Source: Candidatus Methanophagales archaeon (lineage in GTDB: Archaea > Halobacteriota > Syntropharchaeia > Alkanophagales > Methanospirareceae). From it: DNA of 6,949 nt. Below, one piece after another: positions 1 through 5,500 of the stretch; the stretch's first letter is position 1; every line of letters begins with the position of its first letter. Under the pieces are notes generated by a model. It was not told where the DNA came from. It searched no databases and worked only from the letters and a program-made list of their open reading frames with translations. The stretch is from NCBI GenBank assembly GCA_023131215.1, contig JAGLZV010000015.1, positions 1-6,949 of the forward strand, given 5' to 3'. The position numbers were made by a program, and so were the translations under genes.

Positions 1-97
1 ATCCCTTAATAAATGAACCGTAAATCAGTATCCCTTTAACGTAAGGTATCACATCCTTTAACACGTCCAGGAGCTGCTCTTTCATTTTCTTATCCAT
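1..97 (-). CDS. mntA: MntA-type minimal nucleotidyltransferase antitoxin, N-terminal fragment (runs out of window)
   Basis: Only 32 complete codons are in the window; the gene continues past base 1. The translation begins MDKKMKEQLLDVLKDV and reaches GSFIKG at residues 27-32. That is the glycine-serine motif opening the active site of minimal nucleotidyltransferases (usual form GSFARG). The Asp pair that follows lies outside the window. In the family, MntA neutralises the HEPN toxin HepT, by adding AMP to the toxin's Tyr in the studied Shewanella system. The start at 97 is chosen because a strong ribosome site, GGGGGTG (109-103 on the minus strand), lies 5 nt upstream. An in-frame ATG at 85 forms a classic ATGA overlap with the hepT stop and is the alternative. 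With the 97 start it overlaps hepT by 16 bp. The partner gene directly upstream makes the assignment fairly safe despite the short fragment. Confidence 0.8.
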   Translation of the reverse strand, partial: MDKKMKEQLLDVLKDVIPYVKGILIYGSFIKG

Positions 98-495
98 TCT
101 AACACCCCCAGCGAAAAATCTCTTAAATCCCCTACCAGTTCTTTTATCGCGTAACATGCCATTTTATCATTTATACCATCGTATTCATGAATTAGTCTGT
201 TTCTTAATCCGTTTGCTTCTTTTAATTTTTCCCCCATTCCTTCTTCCAAAATATCCCTTTCTACCAGAAAATCAATATTGCTGTAATCATCTTTTGCTGA
301 CGAATTCAGTCCTCTTCTGACCATTGCACATACGTCTGATACCGCTTCCACAGCTTCTTGAAATTCTTTATAAATCGCTTTACGCAATATTCTATCCTCC
401 AATATCTCCTTCGATAGATGCGATTCGATGAACTCAACTCGCTCAACCACGGTCTCAACTTTTTCCATCAGCCTTTTTTTAATATTCGCATTCAT
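82..495 (-). CDS. hepT: HepT-like HEPN-domain toxin (DUF86 family)
   Basis: A 137-residue, mostly helical, charged protein of the usual size for HepT/DUF86. The diagnostic R-X4-H-X-Y motif is intact as RNRLIHEY: Arg98, His103, Tyr105. In HEPN toxins the Arg and His form the RNase site at a dimer interface, and the Tyr is the residue AMPylated by MntA in the characterised pair. Helices around residues 10-60 and 112-136 would form the four-helix bundle. It sits directly before mntA and after deoxyhypusine synthase, overlapping the synthase end by 17 bp (479-495), so all three are probably on one transcript. The ATG at 495 is the first in frame; ATG at 468 would remove the overlap but drop nine residues. 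Function as a type VII-like toxin is inferred from motif and context; the actual RNA target is unknown. Confidence 0.88.
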   Translation of the reverse strand: MNANIKKRLMEKVETVVERVEFIESHLSKEILEDRILRKAIYKEFQEAVEAVSDVCAMVRRGLNSSAKDDYSNIDFLVERDILEEGMGEKLKEANGLRNRLIHEYDGINDKMACYAIKELVGDLRDFSLGVLEWIRK

Positions 496-1555
496 CTTCT
501 CGTCCTAACGCCGCCCTCCCTGCAATCCTTTCTCGCACCGCAGCTATGATTATCGGCAATGCGATTGTAGCATCACAATAAACAGTAACTGCTTTCGCTT
601 TACCACCTATTTTTCCCCACGATTTCGCTTCCTCTAAGGTTGCACCACTCAAGCTGCCATTCTCCGGCGTATCCGTGGTTATCTGTATAGCATAATCGAA
701 TCCCTCTTGCTCTTGCTCTTGCCCCTGTCCCTGTTCTCGTGGTGGCGCTATCAACGCGGTCTGAAATATAAAGTTCTTTGGCACACCACCACCGAGTATT
801 ATCGCGCCCGTGCGCTTCGCCTCGCAGAAAATATCTATCAATTCTTTCATGTCATCGAATGCATCCACCTTCAAGGGACACGTTTGTTTATATATCCACG
901 CATGGAGTCCAATCATAGAATCTGCAATCGCAGGACAAAATATAGGGACTTCACTATCCACCGCACTCCTCAGTATAGAGTCTCTGTCCGAGAGATTTTC
1001 TCCTATCGCTTTTGTCAGCTCCCTTATACCGTAGCTCTTATCCCCGTTCTTACGAGTAAAGTTTTCAAACACACTTCTTAAAAAATCCTCTAACCTTGCG
1101 AATGCATCCTCTTGCATAACCACATCGTATATTCTCTCCATCCCTTGTTCTCTCAGCCATACATCATCTACCCCTATCGCTGTATCAGCATTCTTCTCTC
1201 TACCTGCGCCTGCATCTACACGCACATCGCCTATTTTATAATGATGGTCGCCAAGTGCTTCTATAATGTCATGCACGAGGTTTGCGCCAGTCGTTACCAC
1301 TATGTCCACGTATCTCTCTCTTATCATCTGTGCTATTACATTTCGCATTCCCGCAGGGACCAATGCACCGGCAATGCCAATGAATTTTGTCGTTTCCTCT
1401 GTCAGCATTTCTTCATATATATCCACTGCCGTTGCTAATCTACCAGCTCCGAAGGCGCAGCCCCCTAACTCCCTAACAAGTTTATCTACACTCATATTTT
1501 TATCTATTCTAAGTGCTTTCACTTCCTTTAATCGCATTTCTTTTAAACTTACCAT
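479..1555 (-). CDS. dys: Deoxyhypusine synthase
   Basis: This enzyme transfers the aminobutyl group of spermidine, using NAD, to one lysine of archaeal translation factor aIF5A, the first step of hypusine formation. The 358-residue protein is full length. Visible family blocks are the NAD-site stretches GALVPAGMRN (about 63-72) and TTGANLVHD (88-96), then ILGGGVPKNFI (253-263), then DYAIQITTDTPENGSLSGA (287-305). The catalytic Lys315 is in SWGKI, equivalent to human Lys329. An odd insertion of dipeptide repeats (QG QG QE QE QE, residues 275-284) sits in a surface loop before the DYAIQ strand. The ATG at 1555 has no Shine-Dalgarno but has a TATA box about 29 bp upstream, suggesting leaderless mRNA. 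The 3' end overlaps hepT. Family assignment is very secure. Confidence 0.96.
   Translation of the reverse strand: MVSLKEMRLKEVKALRIDKNMSVDKLVRELGGCAFGAGRLATAVDIYEEMLTEETTKFIGIAGALVPAGMRNVIAQMIRERYVDIVVTTGANLVHDIIEALGDHHYKIGDVRVDAGAGREKNADTAIGVDDVWLREQGMERIYDVVMQEDAFARLEDFLRSVFENFTRKNGDKSYGIRELTKAIGENLSDRDSILRSAVDSEVPIFCPAIADSMIGLHAWIYKQTCPLKVDAFDDMKELIDIFCEAKRTGAIILGGGVPKNFIFQTALIAPPREQGQGQEQEQEGFDYAIQITTDTPENGSLSGATLEEAKSWGKIGGKAKAVTVYCDATIALPIIIAAVRERIAGRAALGREDECEY
704..733 (-). repeat. Hexanucleotide tandem repeat inside deoxyhypusine synthase
   Basis: Five consecutive 6-bp units lie here. On the plus strand they read CTCTTG three times, then CCCCTG and TCCCTG. On the coding strand they give Gln-Glu three times and Gln-Gly twice. 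The unit is a multiple of three, so copy-number change keeps the frame. It falls in a loop where related synthases typically have only a few residues between the ALIAP and DYAIQ segments. Confidence 0.8.
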
Positions 1556-1580
1556 TGTTATTGAGTATTTGTTCAGTTCT

Positions 1581-1588
1581 TTTTATAA
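1581..1588 (-). promoter_or_regulatory. TATA box for the dys-hepT-mntA transcript
   Basis: On the minus strand this reads TTATAAAA, close to the archaeal box A. Its centre is about 29 bp before the ATG at 1555, which places the expected transcription start within a few bases of the start codon. No ribosome site lies between, so the mRNA is probably leaderless. The box overlaps the outer end of the inverted-repeat element at 1585-1738. Confidence 0.55.
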
Positions 1589-1738
1589 CCACAAGATTAC
1601 ACAGATTTTCACGAGAAACCTTTTCTTAGAAAGAAAAGCTTTACCAAAAGAAGTATTTGTTTTTCTTTTAGTACAGGTTTTCTTTTTTGTAAAAAGAAAA
1701 AGTGTTGTGTCTATCTAGTGGAATCTCGTGGTTTTTAT
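1585..1738. repeat. Dispersed intergenic inverted-repeat element, copy 1
   Basis: Imperfect terminal dyad: ATAACCACAAGATTACAC at 1585-1602 pairs with the reverse complement of 1718-1738 (14 of 16 bases match in the core). Inside are two perfect hairpins, CTTTTCTT/AAGAAAAG (1620-1627 with 1631-1638) and TTTTCTTTTT/AAAAAGAAAA (1678-1687 with 1691-1700). The segment CTTTACCAAAA (1639-1649) recurs, inverted, in the copy at 6728-6889. The element fills the space between divergent dys and tRNA-Pro genes and has no coding potential. It may be a MITE-like or REP-like family; no target duplication is evident here. Confidence 0.65.
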
Positions 1739-1756
1739 CACAGCCAGATAAATACC

Positions 1757-1769
1757 TTTTATTTATAAC
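1757..1769 (+). promoter_or_regulatory. TATA box for tRNA-Pro
   Basis: The stretch TTTTATTTATAAC centres about 30 bp before the first base of the mature tRNA, the usual distance for an archaeal TATA element with a short 5' leader. The surrounding DNA (1741-1794) is very AT-rich and holds repeated AGATAAATA words. Chosen on position and composition only. Confidence 0.5.
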
Positions 1770-1794
1770 AGAGATAGATAAATAAATAATCTCA

Positions 1795-1868
1795 GGGGCT
1801 GTAAGGTAGCCAGGCCATCCTCCCAGCTCGGGGAGCTGGTAACCGGAGTTCAAATCTCCGCAGCCCCA
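1795..1868 (+). tRNA. tRNA-Pro (anticodon GGG)
   Basis: A complete 74-nt cloverleaf. The acceptor stem GGGGCTG (1795-1801) pairs perfectly with CAGCCCC (1861-1867), with discriminator A1868. The D arm is AGG/CCT with GG in the loop (1813-1814). The anticodon stem CCAGC/GCTGG (1823-1827 with 1835-1839) closes the loop TCGGGGA, with anticodon GGG at 1830-1832. The T arm CGGAG/CTCCG carries loop TTCAAAT. No intron and no encoded CCA, so CCA must be added after transcription, as usual in archaea. G35, G36 and A73 are the known proline identity bases. Base 33 is C instead of the near-universal U. A weak hairpin, CTTGC/GCAAG (1874-1887), follows the gene. Confidence 0.95.
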
Positions 1869-1944
1869 TACCACTTGCTTTCGCAAGAAGTCTCAAATCC
1901 CAAACAACAAAATAAATTGTTGACACAGATTAACGCAGATTAAC

Positions 1945-2051
1945 GAGGCTGTCTCACAATTGCTTTTGACACCAAAAATTTTGCTTCTTTTTGGATTTAA
2001 AGCCCTATTTGCCTTCCTTTTTCTCCAGATTTTGAATTGTTGGACAGCCTC
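1945..2051. mobile_element. 107-bp MITE-like non-autonomous insertion
   Basis: Terminal inverted repeats of 17 bp match at 15 positions: GAGGCTGTCTCACAATT at 1945-1961 and the reverse complement of 2035-2051. The element is bracketed by the direct duplication TAAC (1941-1944 and 2052-2055). The interior has no reading frame of note and contains a 7-bp hairpin CCAAAAA/TTTTTGG (1972-1978 with 1988-1994). A GAGGCTGTC end resembles the termini of several DDE-type insertion sequences, so a full-length relative elsewhere in the genome may have mobilised it; the family cannot be fixed from this window. Confidence 0.78.
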
Positions 2052-2056
2052 TAACA

Positions 2057-2088
2057 CCGATAAAAATAGCAATGCCGATAAAAATAGC
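2057..2088 (+). repeat. Two 14-bp direct repeats
   Basis: CCGATAAAAATAGC occurs perfectly at 2057-2070 and 2075-2088, an 18-bp period. They lie in the spacer of the interrupted inverted-repeat element, just right of the MITE. Function unknown. Confidence 0.7.
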
Positions 2089-2168
2089 CTAGCCCAATAA
2101 AATAAAAAATCGGTGTAAATCAGTGTAAATCCGTGTAGATCCGTGTCTTAAATAGAAGGAAGTTATAC

Positions 2169-2176
2169 TTTATATA
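2169..2176 (+). promoter_or_regulatory. Distal candidate TATA box for atpC and the nuclease gene
   Basis: TTTATATA is a perfect archaeal box A, preceded by purine-rich bases that could serve as a BRE. The expected transcript would start near 2200 and leave an untranslated leader of nearly 100 nt before the ATG at 2297. Confidence 0.5.
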
Positions 2177-2223
2177 CAATTAAAAATCACAAAATCAAAT
2201 GACTAAAACTAAAACGTTTGTAA

Positions 2224-2244
2224 TTTGGTGCTTGGAACTTGGAA
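2224..2244 (+). repeat. Heptanucleotide tandem tract
   Basis: Three 7-bp units: TTTGGTG, CTTGGAA, CTTGGAA. The last two are identical. The tract lies between the two candidate TATA boxes upstream of atpC. Confidence 0.6.
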
Positions 2245-2253
2245 TTTTTATAA
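2245..2253 (+). promoter_or_regulatory. Proximal candidate TATA box for atpC
   Basis: TTTTTATAA lies about 48 bp before the ATG, giving an expected start near 2275 and a roughly 20-nt leader that would still carry the ribosome site at 2280-2286. This is the more economical of the two candidate promoters. Confidence 0.5.
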
Positions 2254-2279
2254 GTCCTCAGGATATTGATAATTACAGC

Positions 2280-2286
2280 GAGGTGA
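2280..2286 (+). promoter_or_regulatory. Ribosome binding site of atpC
   Basis: GAGGTGA, complementary to the archaeal 16S rRNA tail, ends 10 nt before the ATG at 2297. It supports that start and shows the message is leadered, unlike the probable leaderless dys message. Confidence 0.7.
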
Positions 2287-2296
2287 AGAAGAGGAG

Positions 2297-3376
2297 ATGA
2301 GCGTATCGAGATATGCGTATGTATATGCGAGGATAAGGGCGAGGATGAGCGAGCTTCTGGATGAGAGAAGATTAAGAGAACTTGTAGATGCTCGCAGGGA
2401 AGATTTCTTGTCTTCACTGATGGACACAGCGTATAAAGAGAAATTAACGAAAGCGGCTTTGGCGGAAATAGACGCAAGAAAAATAGAGAAAGCGCTGAAG
2501 GAAGAGCTAATAGACCAGTATTTAATGGTGATAAAATCAACAAAGGGTGCGATAAGAGATATTTTTGAGGAATTTCTCAGACGATTGGAAGTAAAAAATC
2601 TAAAAGCGGTTATCAGAGCTAAAGCTGCTGAGATTGCAAGAACGGGAACGGGAACAAGTACAAAAGCAGAAACTCCCGAAGCAGCTATGTTTTTCCCGGT
2701 TGAAGATTTCTTCAAACGTAGAATAAGCAAATTGATGGAAGCGGACTCGATGGAAAGCGTAATAAAACAATTAGAGAATCCTTATAGGAGAGTTTTGGAA
2801 GAAGCATTGCCGGAGTATGAAAAAAGCAAGAGGGTTTTAATCCTCGAGAACGCCCTTGATGAGGAAATCTCGGGTGCTATATGGAATAGAATAGAGGGGT
2901 TAAGTGGAGAGGATAAGGAAATAGTAAGAAAAATTATTGGGACTGAGTTTGACCTTGTAAATCTCATGACTTTGTTGCGGTGCAAATCAGAAGAAGGGGT
3001 AGCGAATGAAGAGATGAGAAAATATTTTTTGCCATTTACGTTTGATTTCGATGCCGCTGCGATGAAGGATTCGATGTCCGCGGAGAACGTAAGCACAGCT
3101 GTCCAGTTAATGCCGACTTTTGCTTATAAGGAAGTGTTAACTGGAGCTTTGTCATCTTATGAGGTGGAGAAATCTCTTATCCCTTTTGAGAATGCACTCT
3201 CGCGATATTTTTTCGTGACGATAAAAAACACACTGAGAGGTTATCCTATCAATATTGGCACGACAATAGGTTTTCTTTACCTTAAAGAAATAGAAATAAG
3301 GAATCTTTGCACTATTGCGGTCTGCAAGGAGAATGAAATACCAGCGGAAGAGACGATGAAGATCGTCATGGTGTGA
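2297..3376 (+). CDS. atpC: A/V-type ATP synthase subunit C (AC39 family)
   Basis: Subunit C (subunit d in eukaryotic V-ATPase) is the soluble funnel coupling the central stalk to the membrane rotor ring. The 359-residue length is typical. Family signatures are the N-terminal YAYVYARIRARMSELLDE (6-23), the NPYRRVLEEALPEYE block (161-175), the GTEFDLVNLMTLLRCK block (215-230) and the C-terminal FLYLKEIEIRNL segment (326-337). A short TGTGTST run (116-122) is encoded by repeated ACGGGA and looks like a linker expansion. In methanogens this gene normally sits between the E and F subunit genes; here its upstream neighbours are a tRNA and repeats, and an RNase J-like gene follows. It could be the sole copy, displaced from the operon, or a paralogue. 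The ribosome site at 2280-2286 supports the ATG. Confidence 0.92.
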   Translation: MSVSRYAYVYARIRARMSELLDERRLRELVDARREDFLSSLMDTAYKEKLTKAALAEIDARKIEKALKEELIDQYLMVIKSTKGAIRDIFEEFLRRLEVKNLKAVIRAKAAEIARTGTGTSTKAETPEAAMFFPVEDFFKRRISKLMEADSMESVIKQLENPYRRVLEEALPEYEKSKRVLILENALDEEISGAIWNRIEGLSGEDKEIVRKIIGTEFDLVNLMTLLRCKSEEGVANEEMRKYFLPFTFDFDAAAMKDSMSAENVSTAVQLMPTFAYKEVLTGALSSYEVEKSLIPFENALSRYFFVTIKNTLRGYPINIGTTIGFLYLKEIEIRNLCTIAVCKENEIPAEETMKIVMV

Positions 3377-3399
3377 ATTTTATGGTAAGAGTGATTAAA

Positions 3400-4854
3400 A
3401 TGCCATCTCTAACCTTCTATGGCGGTGTGAATGAAATCGGCGGCAACAAGATTCTGTTAGAAGCCGAAGGCACAAAAATATTCCTCGACTTCGGCATGAG
3501 CTTCAAAATCGCAAACACTTACTTTGCCGAGTTCTTAAACCCAAGAAAATGCTCCGCTTTAGCCGACTTTTTCGAATTTGGTCTTCTTCCTGATATCAAA
3601 GGCATTTACCGGGAAGATTACCTCAAACACATGGACCGTCCAGAAGAGGAGAGAAGCGTAGATGCTGTTTTTCTTACCCATGCACATGCTGACCACGCAC
3701 AATACATTCATTTTTTGAGGACTGATATTCCTATTTACTGTACGAAAGCAACAAAAATTATTCTCCAATCCTTAGAAGAAACGGGAAGCAATCCTTTATC
3801 TGACTTAATTACCGCCTGCGACGCTTTTACCTTTTACACGAATAAAAAAGGAAACTTAAGCAGAGTTACAAGGAGAAATACAGATTTTGTCCACGAGCGA
3901 ATTTTTCATGTGATGGAACCAGAGGATAAAGTCGCAATTGGCTCGTTAGAGGTCGAAATGGTTCCCGTAGATCATTCTCTACCTGGAGCATGTGGATACA
4001 TTGTTTATTCTGAAAAAGGAAATTTAGTTTATACTGGAGATATTCGTTTTCATGGTTCCAATCGAGAGTTAAGTAAAAAATTTGTTGAGAAAGCCGAAGC
4101 CGCCGAGCCAAAATGGCTATTATCCGAAGGAACAAGAATTGATAGCACGCAACAAGACAGTGAAGAAGGAGTAAAAAAAGAAATCACGCAGTTGATTTCC
4201 GAGGCAAAAGGATTGGTCTTTGTTGAACATCCAATTAGAGATTTAGATAGAGTAAATACTATTTTTGAAGCTGCCGAAACAAATAAGCGAGGATTTGTTG
4301 TAAACTTAAAACTTGCGCACCTTATCGAAGCGTTGGGTGATTTATCTCCTTTCTCTCTTCGTGACGTGAAGATTTTAGTTCCTAAGAAGGGTTGGGGTTT
4401 AATTTGCAAGGACGGAATTGATGGTAAACTCGTCGAGCAGGATTATGCAAATTGGGAAAAAGAATTTATCAATAGAGAAAATTCAATAACCTGCAAAGCA
4501 TTGCAGAAAAATCCAGAGAAATATGTGGTCTCCATGAGCTTCTGGGAAATAAATCAACTTGCAGATATCCAACCCAAAGAGGCTATCTGGATAAAATCTT
4601 CCTGTGAACCATTCTGTGAGGAGATGGAATTAGATGAGGAAAGAAAAAGGAACTGGTTAGAACATTTTGGAATCGAAGAACATTTTGCTCATGCTTCTGG
4701 ACATGCTTCTGGAGTTGAAATAGGGGCAATTATTAAAGAAATAAATCCCGATAGAATATATCCCGTTCATACCGAACACCCGGAGATGTTCACGGATTTT
4801 TTAAAGAATATAACTGTGGAGATGATTGAGCTGGGGAAGAAGTACACATTATAG
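3400..4854 (+). CDS. RNase J-like beta-CASP metallo-beta-lactamase nuclease
   Basis: Likely a zinc-dependent RNase acting in RNA processing or decay. Counting from the ATG at 3400 (484 residues): motif HAHADH at 94-99 (His94, His96, Asp98, His99), His192 in PVDHS, Asp214 in TGD, then the beta-CASP insertion with acidic SEGTR at 242-246. The C-terminal RNase J motif is HASGHASG with His431 and His435, and the final metal-site histidine is His457 in PVHTEHP. All metal ligands are present. Two upstream starts are possible: GTG at 3373, overlapping the atpC stop by 4 bp, and ATG at 3382. I prefer 3400 because MPSLTFYGGVNEIGG matches the usual family beginning and AGAGTGA lies 5 nt upstream. It is probably co-transcribed with atpC. 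It lacks obvious KH or zinc-ribbon domains, so it is not the archaeal CPSF type. Confidence 0.88.
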   Translation: MPSLTFYGGVNEIGGNKILLEAEGTKIFLDFGMSFKIANTYFAEFLNPRKCSALADFFEFGLLPDIKGIYREDYLKHMDRPEEERSVDAVFLTHAHADHAQYIHFLRTDIPIYCTKATKIILQSLEETGSNPLSDLITACDAFTFYTNKKGNLSRVTRRNTDFVHERIFHVMEPEDKVAIGSLEVEMVPVDHSLPGACGYIVYSEKGNLVYTGDIRFHGSNRELSKKFVEKAEAAEPKWLLSEGTRIDSTQQDSEEGVKKEITQLISEAKGLVFVEHPIRDLDRVNTIFEAAETNKRGFVVNLKLAHLIEALGDLSPFSLRDVKILVPKKGWGLICKDGIDGKLVEQDYANWEKEFINRENSITCKALQKNPEKYVVSMSFWEINQLADIQPKEAIWIKSSCEPFCEEMELDEERKRNWLEHFGIEEHFAHASGHASGVEIGAIIKEINPDRIYPVHTEHPEMFTDFLKNITVEMIELGKKYTL

Positions 4855-4867
4855 AGAGAAATAAGTC

Positions 4868-4903
4868 AAAAAAATAAAAAAAGGAGGATGATTAAAATCC
4901 TCC
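4868..4903 (-). terminator. Hairpin plus U-tract terminator of the Yip1-family gene
   Basis: On the minus strand, GGAGGAT and ATCCTCC form a 7-bp stem (4897-4903 with 4883-4889) around a 7-nt loop, followed at once by seven U, one A and seven U (4882-4868). The upstream stem half is coding: it is the last Gly-Gly-Phe codons, and the stop codon (4894-4892) is in the loop. On the plus strand the hairpin has no U tract, so it would not obviously terminate the convergent nuclease gene. Confidence 0.75.
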
Positions 4904-5500
4904 AAATCCTGGTCCAAGTCCAGTTCTTAGTTTTGGCATTGTAATAAGCGCAGCAAAGGTCACTATGGCGGCAATGATTGCAGGTATGATTATTGCAAGA
5001 ATAAACGCGAGAACCGCTTTTCCAGTGGATAGCTCGTGAAGTTGCCTTATGCCGATGATTTCTACGATAAGAGCCCATATTCCTGCAATGATTCCTATGA
5101 ATGGAATCCATCCCAATAGGTAGCTCGGCGTCGCTCCGTACATCAATGCCTTTATGGTCTGCTTTACTCCTTTTCTACCGCCCACAATATATACCCAGAT
5201 GTGCATCCAGAGTCCCATAATGAAAACAGCGATTATTCCAGAGATTAACGACAAAACAAACATTGCTACGGCGAGAAGAGGCCCTGCAGTAAGCCCCATC
5301 ATTGCAGCCCACGGTTCTACCATCCATGACATCGCCGAAAATGCTACCAACACCATGATACTGAAAAGCACTGCATATATCGCTAAAAGGACGACAAAAT
5401 ACTTGAAGGCATCGCCAATCGTGTCTTCCTTAGAGGCATCGAATGTCTCCGAGGGCCTGAACAAGAACCCCTTTATTCTTTCCCATATACTTAACACCAT
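4892..5500 (-). CDS. Yip1-family multi-spanning membrane protein
   Basis: A 202-residue integral membrane protein with about five hydrophobic segments, near residues 34-57, 69-97, 98-107 (shorter), 126-151 and 163-188. The arrangement is that of the Yip1 domain: a short amphipathic N-terminus with FRPSETF (14-20), the conserved loop VGGRKGVKQTIKALMYGATPS (106-126), then WIPFIG and a final LHELSTGKA segment (154-162) before the last helix. The C-terminus ends in a glycine-rich tail. Prokaryotic members have no settled function; a role in membrane organisation or transport is only inferred from eukaryotic Yip1. GGTGA (5508-5504 on the minus strand) sits 6 nt before the ATG, with a TATA box further upstream, so this is a single-gene transcript convergent to the nuclease gene. 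Confidence 0.85.
   Translation of the reverse strand: MVLSIWERIKGFLFRPSETFDASKEDTIGDAFKYFVVLLAIYAVLFSIMVLVAFSAMSWMVEPWAAMMGLTAGPLLAVAMFVLSLISGIIAVFIMGLWMHIWVYIVGGRKGVKQTIKALMYGATPSYLLGWIPFIGIIAGIWALIVEIIGIRQLHELSTGKAVLAFILAIIIPAIIAAIVTFAALITMPKLRTGLGPGFGGF

Larger units (their letters stand above)
1922..2147. repeat. Dispersed intergenic inverted-repeat element, copy 2, interrupted by a MITE
   Basis: The right arm (2110-2147) is four near-identical 10-bp units: CGGTGTAAAT, CAGTGTAAAT, CCGTGTAGAT, CCGTGTCTTA. The left arm begins GACACAGATTAACGCAGATTAAC (1922-1944) and resumes with ACCGA (2056-2060) after the insertion at 1945-2055. Removing the insertion with one copy of its target duplication restores a 28-base left arm that matches the reverse complement of the right arm, with the right arm one 10-bp unit longer. 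Between the arms are two 14-bp direct copies of CCGATAAAAATAGC. No gene is seen anywhere from 1869 to 2296. Confidence 0.7.

Noticed and set aside
707..1718. Several open frames on the plus strand opposite the dys gene
   Set aside because: They lie antisense to a secure gene, show no family motifs and have low-complexity, Cys/His/Tyr-rich translations.
1668..1886. Minus-strand 72-codon open frame
   Set aside because: It runs through the tRNA-Pro gene and the inverted-repeat element, so it is a chance frame.
1874..1922. Small hairpins after tRNA-Pro (CTTGC/GCAAG and CAACAA/TTGTTG) as a terminator
   Set aside because: Stems are only 5-6 bp and no U tract follows on the plus strand, so terminator function is not supported.
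2110..2147. Regular 10-bp repeats that could be mistaken for a CRISPR array
   Set aside because: Units are adjacent with no unique spacers and too short; they form one arm of an inverted repeat.
2187..3096. Minus-strand open frames opposite atpC
   Set aside because: Serine- and leucine-rich antisense shadows of the atpC codons, with no ribosome sites or recognisable domains.
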